Shown here in pieces: positions 22,623-37,662 of a stretch of DNA of 64,000 nt. The position numbers and the translations under genes were made by a program. Each line of letters starts with the position of its first letter. Within the stretch, counting starts at the first letter, position 1. The notes below the pieces were generated by a model. That model was not told the DNA's origin. It made no database searches and saw only the letters and a list, made by a program, of their open reading frames with translations. The DNA is from Fennellomyces sp. T-0311. Its lineage: Eukaryota > Mucoromycota > Mucoromycetes > Mucorales > Lichtheimiaceae. The stretch spans positions 62,001 to 126,000 of the forward strand of contig JALLLT010000059.1 in assembly GCA_025266875.1 (NCBI GenBank), given 5' to 3'.

Positions 22623-23169
22623 TTAACTTATCCGTATTGTAAGGATAATATTTCTATATCATTCAAGCCAAAATCAAAAGATGGGGGCTTCGCTACCAGT
22701 GAACGTTTCAGTTTCTTTCAATCCCTCAAGTACGACAGCGACAGAGCAAAATTAGCCCTTGCAAAAGTGAAAAGATCGACGTTCTTGTGAAAAAATATCA
22801 TTTGCAATGAATGAAGCCAAACAAGTATAGCGGTTTGTACCGTGCAGTTATTAGGTAATGATGTATGGATATGCAGCTTATATTTTTTATTAGGTGTCAC
22901 AGTGAAAATCAAGCCCGGATGACCTTAACAGATGAAGGGTAGCAATCGTAAAAAGTCCAATTACTACATATGAAGACTGGAATGATTAAAGATAAGTAAT
23001 TTATGCAGCAGCTGAGCTTTTTCATCGCTAATCCTTGTCCTATTTTTTATGAAAAGTTCAAAGAGCACGGCAAAAGTACATTTCGAAATGCAATAATTCA
23101 AATCATCCTAGAGGTGAGTCCCTTCACGGGAATCGGATAGATCTTGATTGCCTTCGTCGCTAGGGTGGA
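22623..23169. other. Intergenic, right flank of MULE
   Basis: No gene recognised; AT-rich. Confidence 0.45.
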
Positions 23170-23466
23170 TCATGTTGATTTCGTAAAGAACTCGTAGCAG
23201 CGCTGACCAAATTTCTCCCATTTGCCGCGGGTAAGACCTACATCTGTGCGCGAGAGACAGTTCATGGTATAGTCGATGGAATGTGTTTCAGCGTCGAGCT
23301 CTGGCATATTTTCGAATGCGTCCTTTAGTACTTGCATTTGTATCGCCGCAAGCTGGCAAGTGACAAAGTGTTCACGCTTAGCCTTGATTTATCCACAGGG
23401 ACAATCTGGTACGCAGAGATTAAGTGACCGTCCCAGAATTTTTCGCACGCGTAGTAAATCCCCAAA
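23170..23466 (-). pseudogene. Frameshifted coding remnant, unknown family
   Basis: On the minus strand two adjacent frames read like protein. One begins GIYYACEKFWDGHLISAYQI and runs to PVDK (about 23466-23385). The other continues AKREHFVTCQLAAIQMQVLK through LTRGKWEKFGQRCYEFFTKS to a stop at 23170. A shift of one or two bases near 23380 separates them, with no good intron, and there is no start codon. I read this as the 3' end of a decayed gene. The parent family is not recognised. Confidence 0.4.
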
Positions 23467-24072
23467 AAAAAACAATGACCAACTCACACGCCTATCATGA
23501 AGTAAGATATGCGAGTTAGTCGTAGCTTTATCATTAAGAAGCGAGCAATTCGAGTCAATATGTCGATATGTACATTAATCGAGCGAAATGTACGCCAACA
23601 TTACATACATGCGTAATTCGGTTACGAGGTCAGAGAAATTGACATAGAAAAAGCCACGGCCAACCCACACATTCCACATGGAGCAGGATACGCGAGTTTG
23701 TCGTGGCCTCAACAAAGAATTAAGTCAATCCGTCAATGGGTGTGCTTTTCAAGTGAGACTCAATTCGGTAAGGACAAGTACTACTTAAAATTTGAGCTGC
23801 TCGAAACACATGACTTCTATAAACAGCATCAAGCGACAGGATCGGCCGAAGTCAAGTCCTCGAAGTTTGGTAGGTGCAAGACGTTGCGCGGTATTCGAGA
23901 ATATTGACCATATACAGTAAACTAGTAATTACTCCATATATAGTAGTCATTTTGGCGAGCAACAACGGTGATTGGAGTGGCAAGTCCTCTACACATGGGA
24001 TCCGAGTGGTCACGCGCCAAAGTAGTTTTACGCCCAGCATGCCCACTCAAAAAAAAACATTTCAGTATTGTT
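23467..24072. other. Intergenic, nothing recognised
   Basis: No gene or repeat seen before the second tandem array begins. Confidence 0.4.
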
Positions 24073-24646
24073 CACCAGATGGCCTTGTTGGCTTGCTCGC
24101 AAGATGTCCCTCTCACCGGTGGCAATGCGTCGTTTTTTCAGTACACTTTTTTTCTTCAAATGCTCACCAGATGGTCTTGCTGGCTTGCTCGCAAGATGTC
24201 CCTCTCACGGGTGTGCAATGCTCTTTTCCCCCGAAATGCTCATCAGATGGCCTTGTTGGCTTGCTCGCAAGATGTCCCTCTCACCGATAGCGTTTCATTT
24301 TCTCCATTAGGACAGTAATGTCCGAGTGTTCCACCAGATGGCCTTGTTGGCTTGCTCGCAAGATGTCCCTCTCACCGGTGGCAATGCGTCGTTTCTTCAA
24401 TGCACTTTTTTTTCTTCAAATGCTCACCAGATGGCCTTGCTGGCTTGCTCGCAAGATGTCCCTCTCACGGGTGTGCAATGCTTTTTTCCCCGAAATGCTC
24501 ATCAGATGGCCTTGTTGGCTTGCTCGCAAGATGTCCCTCTCACCGATAGCGTTTCATTTTCTCCATTAGGGCAGTAATGTCCGAGTGTTCCACCAGATGG
24601 CCTTGCTGGCTTGCTCGCAAGATGTCCCTCTCACGGGTGTGCAATG
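24073..24646. repeat. Tandem array, seven units in a ~260-bp trimeric period
   Basis: Seven copies of a ~55-bp core begin near 24073, 24164, 24239, 24332, 24425, 24499 and 24591. The core reads CACCAGATGGCCTTG, TTGGCTTGCTCGC, AAGATGTCCCTCTCAC. Units 1/4/7, 2/5 and 3/6 share their spacers, so the repeat is a three-unit block of about 260 bp present twice plus one unit. The core is homologous, in reverse complement, to the 14.55-14.96 kb array: both share CCGAGTGTT..CCACCAGATGG and AAGATGTCCCTCTCAC. Open frames across it in all phases are incidental. Confidence 0.9.
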
Positions 24647-25289
24647 CATCTTTTTCTGTAGGTAGTACATACGATGGACGGTCGAAGATTGTAGAGATCC
24701 AATATCGGAGCGTGCTTATCAATCCTATACCTTGATCCACGCGGATATCGTGCCATTCCTCCAATACGCCATTGAATTGTAGGCAGCTATCCTCGCCTCC
24801 ATTCTATAGTATCCATTTTCGTGATAGTCCCAATCAGTCTTTGAATGATGTATCCACTAGCCTCTTTATTTTTCTCTATGAATATGACATGTTATAAAGA
24901 AGCCAAATTTGCAAGATATTGAACCCAGTGTAGTGTTTTGGCTTGGCCTATTATTTTGTGGCCACGAATATTAATCCACGGTATACGGCTTTAATCCTCG
25001 GATCCGCTGCAATCTACTTTCCGTAGCGCGTTCTGTCGATTACGCTTTTAGAGTACTTCATCAGCGGATGTTGTTTTTGTACACAAAGTCGTGACAGTGG
25101 TGCACTATATACGATTACTGTCTGAAAGTCAATTTGGATGGCAGGCTAGTGACGTAGACGAGGCAAATTTGCACCCTGGCAACGGAAAACTTTTTTGCAC
25201 GGCGGCAGCAAAATTATAGGGCAACCGACCCCCGCAAACCGACCCCCCCTTCCTATCTTTTTTTTCTCTCCTTTGAGAACAAAATAATA
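24647..25289. other. ATP2 upstream region
   Basis: Minus-strand fragments at about 24660-24890 (for example GLISTLRYWISTIFDRPSYV) look coding-like but are broken across frames. The ATP2 promoter and a pyrimidine-rich leader (CCCCCCTTCC and T runs at about 25245-25272) lie at the right end. Confidence 0.4.
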
Positions 25290-27040
<1,751 letters not shown>

Positions 27041-27325
27041 AACAAAATCACCCAAGCAAGCACATTAAAACACACCGCACTAAAAACATGTAATTATGGG
27101 GCTCTTCTTAGAACTGTGAATACAAACTTGAAAAAAAAAGAAAGAAATCATCGTATGTCCATGTGTCAGTTGTTCGTTGTGTGGCGAGAGAAAGAGAGAC
27201 GCGATCATAGTTCCTGCAGCTTTACTGTACTAATATGGTCTTGTGTTTACCTGGTGCGACACACAAGCCGCTGTAAATAGCTCCTCCTTTTTGCCTTCCC
27301 TTTCTCCTTCCGTTCCTTCAGTATC

Positions 27326-28514
27326 ATGCTGAAACTGTTTGCGCCCAAGAAGAAGAGAAAGTCGACTGTGGATATGATGCCCATGAGCCAACCCGACAAG
27401 GATATTCTTCCCCTGCCCGTGCAGCCGTCCCCAGAGCTTCTTATGCCAAAACCACGCTATGCCGTGCCGCCGACGAAGGACGTGCTGCAGGACCACGAAT
27501 ACGACAAAACCGAGCTGGAGCCCCCGGAGCCCGATGTATCGCCCATCATGCTTCCGCACCGTGTCCGATTCTCCTCGTCGTCTCCCTCGCACGGAACACC
27601 TGCGAACATAAAAGTGGCACCTGGTAAACAATAAAGTCCGTTGCGTTTTTTTATTTAGGTATACTAAGCTAAAGTCGATCAAAGCCAGCCCATCGGGTGT
27701 AGCGCAACATGCGTCCATAGCCGCCAGCAGCGACGATTCCCATCGGGTGTACGAAACAGCCGTCCAGTCGCCAGCACCGTCGCCACCTCAGGTCACACAA
27801 CAACACCTGCGCACCAGCAGTACTTCTCTGGGCGACGTTGAGGCGCTCCAGCGCCAGGTCCTGTACATCCAGCAGCTGTGCGAGAAAGAACGTCAGGAAT
27901 GGATGAAACGTGAACACGCCCATCGCTTACGAGAAAAAGAAATGCTAGAAAAAATCAGCGAGACCCAGGATCAGTTACGCCAAGCACTGGCGCAGGTGCA
28001 ACAACAACACCAGCAACAGCAGCAACAGCTTCACCATCATCACCATCCTTCGCGCGATGATAGTGGGTATATGGAGTACGACGAGGACAATGACCACAAT
28101 GAACTAGATAATATGTCATACCATCACATGCGTCTTCCTCGGACTCGGTCCTTCGAGCGCCCTGGTAGCCGAAACAGCAAAAAGTGGGCTTGCCGAAGAA
28201 GCTATTCGGTTGAGAAACCTGTGGTAGCCATGGATGATTACAGAATACCGCGTAGGAGCCGTAGTCGTGCATCTCTAGGGTACTATGACGATGATGAAGG
28301 GGCCGATGTCTACTTTGCTGATCCTGACAGCCCGGTTGAAGATGGCGAAGAATACGATTGGGACTACTATGAGCATGCTAGACCGCCACCGCGACCTAGA
28401 ATAAGCGAATCAACGCCTACAGTGCAGTATGTCCGGCCTCGGCGTTCTTATAGAAGACGGGCTGCGCATTATCACCCTGCATATCATTATTATTACCCTT
28501 ATGACGCCTTGTAA
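27326..28514 (+). CDS. Proline-rich / Q-H-rich coiled-coil protein, unknown function
   Basis: Exons 27326-27623 and 27685-28514 give 375 codons. The first plausible AG sites after the intron (27658, 27668, 27674) would break the frame; the AG at 27684 restores it, so that join is used. Residues 1-15 are basic (MLKLFAPKKKRKSTV, a nuclear-signal-like run), followed by a Pro-rich linker. Then comes a coiled coil (VEALQRQVLYIQQLCEKERQ onward), a Q/H tract (about 80 residues long in all), and an acidic/Arg-rich tail ending in a Tyr-rich segment YHPAYHYYYPYDAL. No domain is recognised; it looks like a scaffold or RNA-associated protein. Confidence 0.65.
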
Positions 28515-28683
28515 GAAAATATACACTGTTTGTTTTACGTATTTGTTTTTGTACCACCCCTTCCGGATAACCAATAGGAGGGACTTGATCTCTGTCATCT
28601 CTTGTCAAATCCCCAGGTCACTGTAATGATAAAAGCCACGCAAATTTAGGAAATTATCGAAACCTTCAAACTCTCTTGTCACA

Positions 28684-29855
28684 ATGCCGGTAGCCAATGC
28701 ACCTCGTCACTTTCGCATTCGTGCTCCGTGCTCATCAGCAAACATTGGCCCGGGATTCGACGTGCTTGGCATGTCGCTGTCGCTCTACCTAACGCTTAAT
28801 GTCACCGTCTACCACGAAGATGCCACACAGGCTTTTGAGATGACCTATTCGGGCGAAGGGGCTACGGAAGTTCCACTTTTGCCAGAGCAAAACTTGATTA
28901 CCAAGATCGCTCTATACGTCCTTTCGGCGAATGGGATCTCGCAGTTGCCACAGCCACTCCGTATTCATGTTGACAATCCCATTCCCTTGGGCCGAGGTCT
29001 TGGTTCGTCGGGAGCCGCCGTTGTTGCCGGTGTATTGCTAGGTGACGCACTTGGCAACTTGAAGATGCCATACGACCGTCTTTTGGACTACTGTCTGATG
29101 ATCGAACGCCACCCTGATAACGTCGCAGCGGCTCTCATGGGCGGTTTCGTGGCGTCGTATTTGCGTGAATTGGATCCCGAAGTTACCAAGGGTGTCCCTG
29201 AGTCTGAAACATTCTTGGACGACGTTATGTCCAAGACGTACCCTCAACCTCCTGTTGGCATTGGCCACTATCTGCGCCTGAACTGGACCAAGGAGATCAA
29301 AACGGTTGCAATTGTGCCCAATTTCGAGGTAGCAACTGCCAAAGCTCGCGCTGTTCTGCCTTCGACATATACTCGTCATGACGTAGTAAGTTTCCTAGAT
29401 GGTTGGGAATACATGCGTGATTTGGTTGTAAACATAACTCGATGGTGCCACAGATCTATAACTTCCAACGTTTGGCGGTATTGACAACTGCGCTCGGTCG
29501 TTCGCCACCAGATGCCGATTTGATTTACAATGCTGTCCAGGATCGTGTGCACCAGCCATATCGTGCAACGCTCGTAAGTCATTTCATTTGAGCTATGCGC
29601 AAACTTTATTGATGGCGCAATTCACTGCAGATCCCGGGTCTTCCCGAAATTCTGTCAAGCATCACACCTGCCAAATTCGATGGTCTATTGGGCATTTTCT
29701 TATCAGGTGCTGGGCCTACCATCCTGGCTTTGGCCACAGGTAACTTTGATGCTATCGCCCAGGCGGCCCAGAAAATCTTCAAGGAGAACGGAATCGATAG
29801 TTGGTATAAGGTTCTGGAGGTTGTAGATGACGGTGCAACATGCGAAGAGCTTTAA
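28684..29855 (+). CDS. THR1: Homoserine kinase
   Basis: Exons 28684-29385, 29454-29573 and 29631-29855 give 348 codons, close to yeast Thr1. It is a GHMP kinase: CSSANIGPGFDVLGM near the start, the ATP loop PLGRGLGSSGAA (101-112), HPDNVAAALMGG, and the C-terminal GIFLSGAGPTILAL. It phosphorylates L-homoserine to O-phosphohomoserine in threonine synthesis in the cytosol. No targeting signal is visible. It is transcribed in the same direction as the gene ending at 28514, with 170 bp between. Confidence 0.96.
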
Positions 29856-30288
29856 AGGAAAGCATAGAAGCCGTTATTTATTTCTCGCGAAAAAGAAAAA
29901 AAAAGCGTTTATATAAATTTTATTTCCTTTTATGTGAAATCTATATTGGGCTGCGAACATGCACCGTAAATCTGCTGCAGCTTATATGATCTGTATATGT
30001 ACACACGGCAGAGTTTAAATAGGGGCGGAGAGGAGAGTTACCAAGATTGCACTGGAGCCGATCCCAAGTGTACACAATGGATTATTGGATAGGACAGTAA
30101 GAGAGTATAAACAAGGCGTGTCACCACTACTTTTTGTCTTTTTTTAGCTTTTATGGTGTAACCCAAGAGCTGTTTTTGAAAAAAAAATATTGAATCGCCC
30201 CAGATTGGTGATAAAGATTCCCCTTCTTCCCAATCCCCTTTTCTTTTCATCTTTCCTTCATATTCCTCGCCTTCGTTATATACAGCAT
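29856..30288. other. THR1 3' region and promoter of the next gene
   Basis: No gene. An A-rich stretch with possible polyadenylation signals lies at about 29890-29930, and CT-rich DNA precedes the start at 30289. Confidence 0.5.
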
Positions 30289-31610
30289 ATGCGTCGCTTA
30301 TCCTCGCCAGCATTATCATTACTAATCGCCACGGCACTTGTGGCCATCACACTCATACCCGCAGCCTCAGCTATGCGTTTCGGTGAACAGTGCGACGCCA
30401 GCCCAATCTACTCGTAATATATCTAGAGCACAGCAAGCACCATTACCAGTGCGGTATTGACGCTGTATCTTGATTTTTAATAGAGCCACATGGCAATATG
30501 ACGATTCTTGCGAAAACATCTACCTATTCTGCGATCCGGCAACCAACACTTGTAACTACAAAGGCTGCACAAACTCGGATTACTTGCAAGGGTACATACT
30601 CCGTGCACATCCCTTATTATCACTCTTGTAAACTGATATATATTATTTATAGATGGGACCCAGCTGTTCATGAATTCCCACCACGCTGCACAGGCAATAC
30701 CTACTGCCCCGACGATAACTCACGGTGCAAAGACAAAGTTGCTGTTGGAGGATTCTGTGAGCTGGTAAGTAACCTAAAAAAATGCCCGGAGTGTTTCCTT
30801 TGCTCACTTTTGACGTTTCCACAGCAACGCGATGATGAATGTGCTGGTACCAATCCGATCTGTCTCAACTCAACATGCCACGTCAAGGTTGCACCTTTGG
30901 GAGGAACGTGTGGCGCAGATACGTAAGTTAATTCGACTTCGGTAGTACGGCGAAAAATCAAATTAAAACACAACCATAGAACAATGTATGTGTCGTATGA
31001 TCGAGACAACTACGCCGTCCAGCAGATTATTATCCGAGATAACTGCACTGCCGGTACTTACTGTATCGACGATACCTGTGTCGAAGCAAAGGCAAACGGA
31101 GGTGCATGTGAACAGGATCGTGAATGTGTTTCTGAATATTGCAGCACCGGCGGGATTTGCGTTAATGGTCCCGACGTTTTCCATACCATCCCTAACTGGC
31201 TGTGGGGCGTACTTGGCGCAGCCGTCGTTATCTTTGTTCTTCTAATTCTGTTGATTCTGTGGTTCCTTCATCGATACCAATCCAAAAAGGAGCATGCGAA
31301 GATGGTCAAGTTCTTTGGTGATAACGAAGAATTTGCAAAGTACGCCATGTTGGAAAACGACGATATGCCGTTGGTGGAGCAACAGCAGTCGACAGGCATG
31401 GACAGTCGAACAAGTGTCGTTTATCTTACTACGCCCGACTATTACGAATCAAGCGCACTTTCGACTCATGGTCGCAAGAGTTTCTTGCGCTCTTCAACTG
31501 CGTCGCCGTTGCGCGACTCGACCGTATCACTCCCAAGAGACTCGGGTAGCTTGGCGCCTTCGCGTTCGCAAACACCCGATCGTTCACGAACACCTGATAA
31601 TCATTTCTAA
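30289..31610 (+). CDS. Secreted-type cysteine-rich single-pass membrane protein (357 aa)
   Basis: Exons 30289-30413, 30484-30591, 30653-30764, 30825-30922 and 30980-31610 join in frame. A signal peptide (MRRLSSPALSLLIATALVAI) precedes an extracellular part of about 190 residues with about 24 Cys in repeated C-x(4-6)-C modules (GNTYCPDDNSRCKDK, NPICLNSTCHVK, AGTYCIDDTCVEAKANGGAC). Next is one transmembrane helix (WLWGVLGAAVVIFVLLILLI) and a Ser/Thr/Pro-rich cytoplasmic tail with many SP/TP sites. The modules resemble Dickkopf/EB-type Cys-rich repeats. The start at 30289 places the signal peptide at the N-terminus. Role unknown; a cell-surface receptor or sensor is plausible. Confidence 0.8.
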
Positions 31611-32466
31611 TCCCCTTTTTGAATAACTTATACTGTATAAAAGTGCCCCCATCGTTTACATGAATTCAGCCATTTTCTTTGTTTGCTTCAGCCATCTGGG
31701 TGATGAATCGGGCACGGATGGAGCGAGCCAATAAGAGTTTGCGTGGAGCCACTCGTTAGCTCAGACGATTGTGCTTGTGAAATGGTTTTCGATCGTTGCT
31801 TCCAGAGCTTCCTTTGCAACACAACACCTTGCAAAATATAAAAAAAATCAAGTGTTCTATGGGTGCTCTCTTGCTTTCGGACATCTGTTGGTTATTTTTT
31901 ATTCGATATATGAACGGAACCTGACCGGCACTGCTTCCCTTTAGTATCAGTTCGACACTTTTTATCGGAAAAGGCGAAGTGAAGTTCCGTTTCTTGACAT
32001 GACTCTGAAAAATGACAGCATCAATTTGAACGCAGCAGGTCACATTGGAACGTGCAGTGGAGTGAACCATTATTGACAGTTTTCAGTGTAGCGTTTTTCA
32101 TGTCGTTGTGCAGTATAGTAAGAGAGAATAATATGATGAAATATGCGGTGATAAGGATGGCTTAGTAGGTAGCACACATGGATTTTGTCTGCGTAGATAG
32201 TGTCTTTAACCATCTCGAGCACAGCCAAATCATTTGCTCGTGCGATTTGGCAAATTTGATATGTACCTTATTCTGCGGACTCAGAGTCGACAATATGTAC
32301 TTCGCGCGAACTCTAATGAAGTCCATCTGAGTTCAACGATTATTTTTCGACGCTCACGAAGCAGTTGCCGAACCCCAGCTATACATATCCCTTTCGACAT
32401 TCTTTACAGCCCAGGCCAAAAGTATAGGTACTGTAGAAATCCTCGAGTTTTTTTTAATCTTCAGTC
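31611..32466. other. Intergenic, possible small minus-strand gene unresolved
   Basis: Minus-strand frames at about 31690-32070 contain coding-like pieces (ALEATIENHFTSTIV; RKLLLARSIRARFITQMAEA followed by NKENG and a stop). I could not join them with good splice sites. A small gene may be hidden here; no family recognised. Confidence 0.3.
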
Positions 32467-34464
<1,998 letters not shown>

Positions 34465-34747
34465 TGTATTCATGAAAGGAGCAAAAGATACGCATTAACA
34501 GCGGGGTTTTGCCCAAATTCAGTTGCTTTATAAGGTTTTACATTTGTTTTCATTTCAAAGGTTGAGAGCATGAGCTTCAATTGACCTTCTTCTATCAATG
34601 TACTGCCCTCTAGACTAGTGACAGCAAGTAACGTAGCTGGGCAAATACACAATATTGGGCTTCTAACAGAGTTCATCACTATATACACACGGCAAACCTC
34701 CTGCACGTGGCTTCATCATCCAGCAGACCATGTGACGGAACGCAGTG

Positions 34748-35185
34748 CTATATCCTCCACAAGAGCACCAACAACACAATGTACGTAGCCATTGTTACCG
34801 CTGTTGTCAGGATTACCCAGTCGCCGCTGGTCTTGAAGGGTATCGAAAGATCGAAGACGTCGCCAGCTGTGCGTCGACGCCACACTGCAATAGCCAACAT
34901 GGCAAGTCCAAACACAAAGAATGTAATTCCGATCTTGTAAAATTCTCGAGTAAACACCTTCAGAATGAGCAAACCAGTCGAAAATGCAGCAAGTGCTGTG
35001 CGCCAGTAAGCACCTTCGAAAGTGCGCTGACGAGCTGGTCGCAATTGTCTCGGTTGGTATACAGTTGCTCATTCTCCAACTCTTCACCAATTCCACTGCT
35101 TCGATTTACCTCTCAAGTCCTGCAATTCGGTCTGCGTCAGCAGAACTGACTGTTCACGATGTCCTCGAACAATTCGTTGCTTCAT
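34748..35185 (-). CDS. DUF202 (YidH-like) small membrane protein
   Basis: Exons (minus) 35185-35110 and 35067-34748 give 131 codons. The 42-nt intron ends at AATGAG and puts the N-terminus in frame with the body. A basic region with ARQRTFEGAYWRTALAAF is followed by three hydrophobic helices (AFSTGLLILKVF, IGITFFVFGLAMLAIAVW, WVILTTAVTMATYIVLLVLL). The R-x-x-x-x-Y/W-x-R-T-x-L signature and helix arrangement fit DUF202, related to the membrane part of vacuolar VTC proteins. Its function in fungi is not established. The short intron is the weakest part of the model; without it the two halves lie in different frames. Confidence 0.72.
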
Positions 35186-36187
35186 TAAGTGTAAAAGTGA
35201 AACCAACTCGCCCACCTCAAGTCCGCTACTGCTTAATCAAGCCTCCTTGAAAGTTTTGGGCCGCCAAAGATCATCATGTGCGTCATAGCCGATCGGATTG
35301 CACCATATATGATGGGCATGCATATGCAAAATGGTGGCAGCGAATACTCCTTGGCCACTTAAATTGCTGTGTTTGGTTGTTATCTACGCACTCGGTCGCT
35401 GCCATGGTGATAAATGATCTGATCTGAAAAGGAAAATATCACAAACACAGATCAGGTAACTTTGGCCAGCACCAACGAAGCTGAGCTTGCCTGCAAATGG
35501 CAAATTTCAAACAGGAAATCTAGCACGCATTTTGGTTTGGAGCAATGTTTCCTTCCTGGGAGCACAACGCTTCCAGCCGGGGGACAATCTGCGTACGCAA
35601 GGTTCTGTCGCACCGTGCAAAACCCTCGGCCAGGTAACGCAAGTCAAAATTAAAATATTCGAAAGAATCATGAGAGCCAAACCACCAAACATTGTGGAAG
35701 GGGTACACGAGCGACAAGGAGAGGTTAACATTGATATATATGTAAGTTATACTTGAAATGGACTCGTTCGCTCTGGGGCGTATATATATAGAACATTCAT
35801 TAACGTGACACCAAATTCGTTATGCTTACCAGGCACTTGCAGGTCTATTGATCCCTGTCAACAAACGTCGTCAAGTTTGAGGACCCTGTCAATAACATGC
35901 AGATGCGAATATACAAACAAATAGTCCACGGATCTTGCTTGGAGGGAAAACCTACTTGCTTCGTATCGATGTCAAGATTCTCCTCCGTACTCAGAATAAA
36001 ACGAAAATTTAAAAACTGTGACACAGGCAAAAATAACATGGTGTTTGTGATTGGCCTCGCGGCGTTTATCTTACATTTCCATAGATTCTGTGCTTCAATC
36101 AAATGTTGTATCGTTGAGAACAATGATGGCCACCTCCCTTCTTCTTCCTCCCCCTTTCACTCCTTATTTCGTTCTTCTTGTGCTAAT
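35186..36187. other. Intergenic, nothing firm
   Basis: A plus frame at 35487-35756 reads partly like protein (RILVWSNVSFLGAQRF) but has no partner exon or domain. The rest is AT-rich and CT-rich just upstream of 36188. Confidence 0.4.
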
Positions 36188-37304
36188 ATGCGCCTCTTTT
36201 CGTCAACTACTTGGGTCCTCGTTATCCTCATTCTGCTACAGATTGCCACCGTAGTACGGCCTCAAAGTGCTGGTGTCAGCGAGCCTGCAGCATCAGAACC
36301 TGCCGAAACAAAGGAACCAGAACCAACTCCAGCTCCTACTACGGAGGCTCCGGCTCCAACTACTGCAGCTCCTCAACCATCCGCCACTAAAGAACCCGCC
36401 CCATCCTCACAAGAAGAGAAGCCAGCCCCTTCTAAGACCGCCGCAAATCCATCCCCGTCATCAAACGACGACGCGAAGAATTCGGACTCTAATGCCAAAC
36501 CAACAAACGGCAAAGACGACACCAAATCGGACAATTCTAACCCAACGGCAACTGATGAACATGGCAACACGACAGGCGGCCCAGAAGCTACTGAAACAAG
36601 CAAAGATAAATCTAGTAAGGATGGTGGCGACGATGACAGTACTCCGATTGGCACCATCGCTGGTGCTGTCGTCGGTGGTGTAGGCATGTTATTTTGCTAA
36701 TGATTATGTGACACAGTGGTACATTATTGCTCACACGTTTTTGTTAACATTATTAGTGGGCGTTGCTTTGCTCGGTGGTATCATTACATGGTTGAATCGT
36801 CGCGGTGGATGCACACGCAGAAGCACCAAACCCAACAAGGCTGACTATGAGGATTTTGGTATGTCCGAATCCGACTATCCTCATCATCGTTCGCCTAGCA
36901 CACCTGTCATGGGCGCTGCCGCTGCCGCTGCAGTAGCGACACCCGCTGTTACACATAGCAATGTATCACCCACCGTTCCCCAGCTTAACGAACACGGCAC
37001 GTACTATGATGGTCATCCTTCTGGCTATTATCATCAAGACATGGCGTCTCAGCAGCAGCAAGGTTATTACTATCCCGAACAGCAAGGGATGGCGAGCGCA
37101 ACGGGATACTATGATAACTCGGGCTACTACTACGATCAACAGCAGCACCAGCAAGTTGCAGGTGCTGGTATGTACGCACAGGATCCCGGATATATGCAGC
37201 AAGAAAATATTGGCTACTACAAACCGGATTTAGCGGATTTACATACAGACCCACAGCATCAACAAATGCAACAGCAGCCGCAAATGCAACAGCACAGAGT
37301 ATAG
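36188..37304 (+). CDS. Mucin-like single-pass cell-surface protein (345 aa)
   Basis: Exons 36188-36677 and 36757-37304 give 345 codons. A signal peptide (MRLFSSTTWVLVILILLQIA) is followed by about 125 residues rich in Pro, Thr, Ser and Glu (likely O-glycosylated). A transmembrane helix is formed across the splice join (IGTIAGAVVGGVGVALLGGI). The cytoplasmic tail is basic at first (NRRGGCTRRSTKPNK), then Tyr/Gln-rich (GYYHQDM, GYYYPEQQ, GYYDNSGYYYDQQQHQQ). The layout resembles fungal wall-stress sensors of the Wsc/Mid2 type, but no WSC domain is present. I chose the ATG at 36188 rather than the longer frame from 35897 because it begins the signal peptide. Confidence 0.72.
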
Positions 37305-37662
37305 AGTAGACAAAGAGTACTTTGCGAAATGACAAGAAGAACGCACTTCCTTTCCTTTCCACTATTAGCCACAGTCTCGAACAACGGTCATACCTCTCCC
37401 TCCTTATCCTGCCCCCAAGGGTAGCCTTCATGGCAACCTTACTTCTACTATAATTTTAGCGCAATATATATTTGTACTGTAGTGATCACCGATTAGATTC
37501 ATTGCACATCTCGTAAATAAAAAAATTGATGTAATGCAAAAGGAAATAATTTTTTGTAATAAGTTAAACGAAATGAACTAAAAAAGTACAAATAAACAAT
37601 ACTATGTAAAATACAATATGATAGATGAGTAAAGGAGGTATACATGTGAAAAGGTTGAGTAA
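37305..37662. other. Convergent 3' regions
   Basis: Between two converging genes; AT-rich, presumably both 3' UTRs. No gene seen. Confidence 0.5.

Noticed and set aside
24073..24646. Spaced direct repeats resembling a CRISPR array
   Set aside because: The spacers are themselves repeated every third unit, the context is a eukaryotic nuclear genome, and no cas genes are present; it is a higher-order tandem repeat.
34998..35070. Frameshift in the DUF202 gene
   Set aside because: A short GT-AG intron ending at AATGAG (35109-35068) restores the frame, so a mutation need not be assumed.
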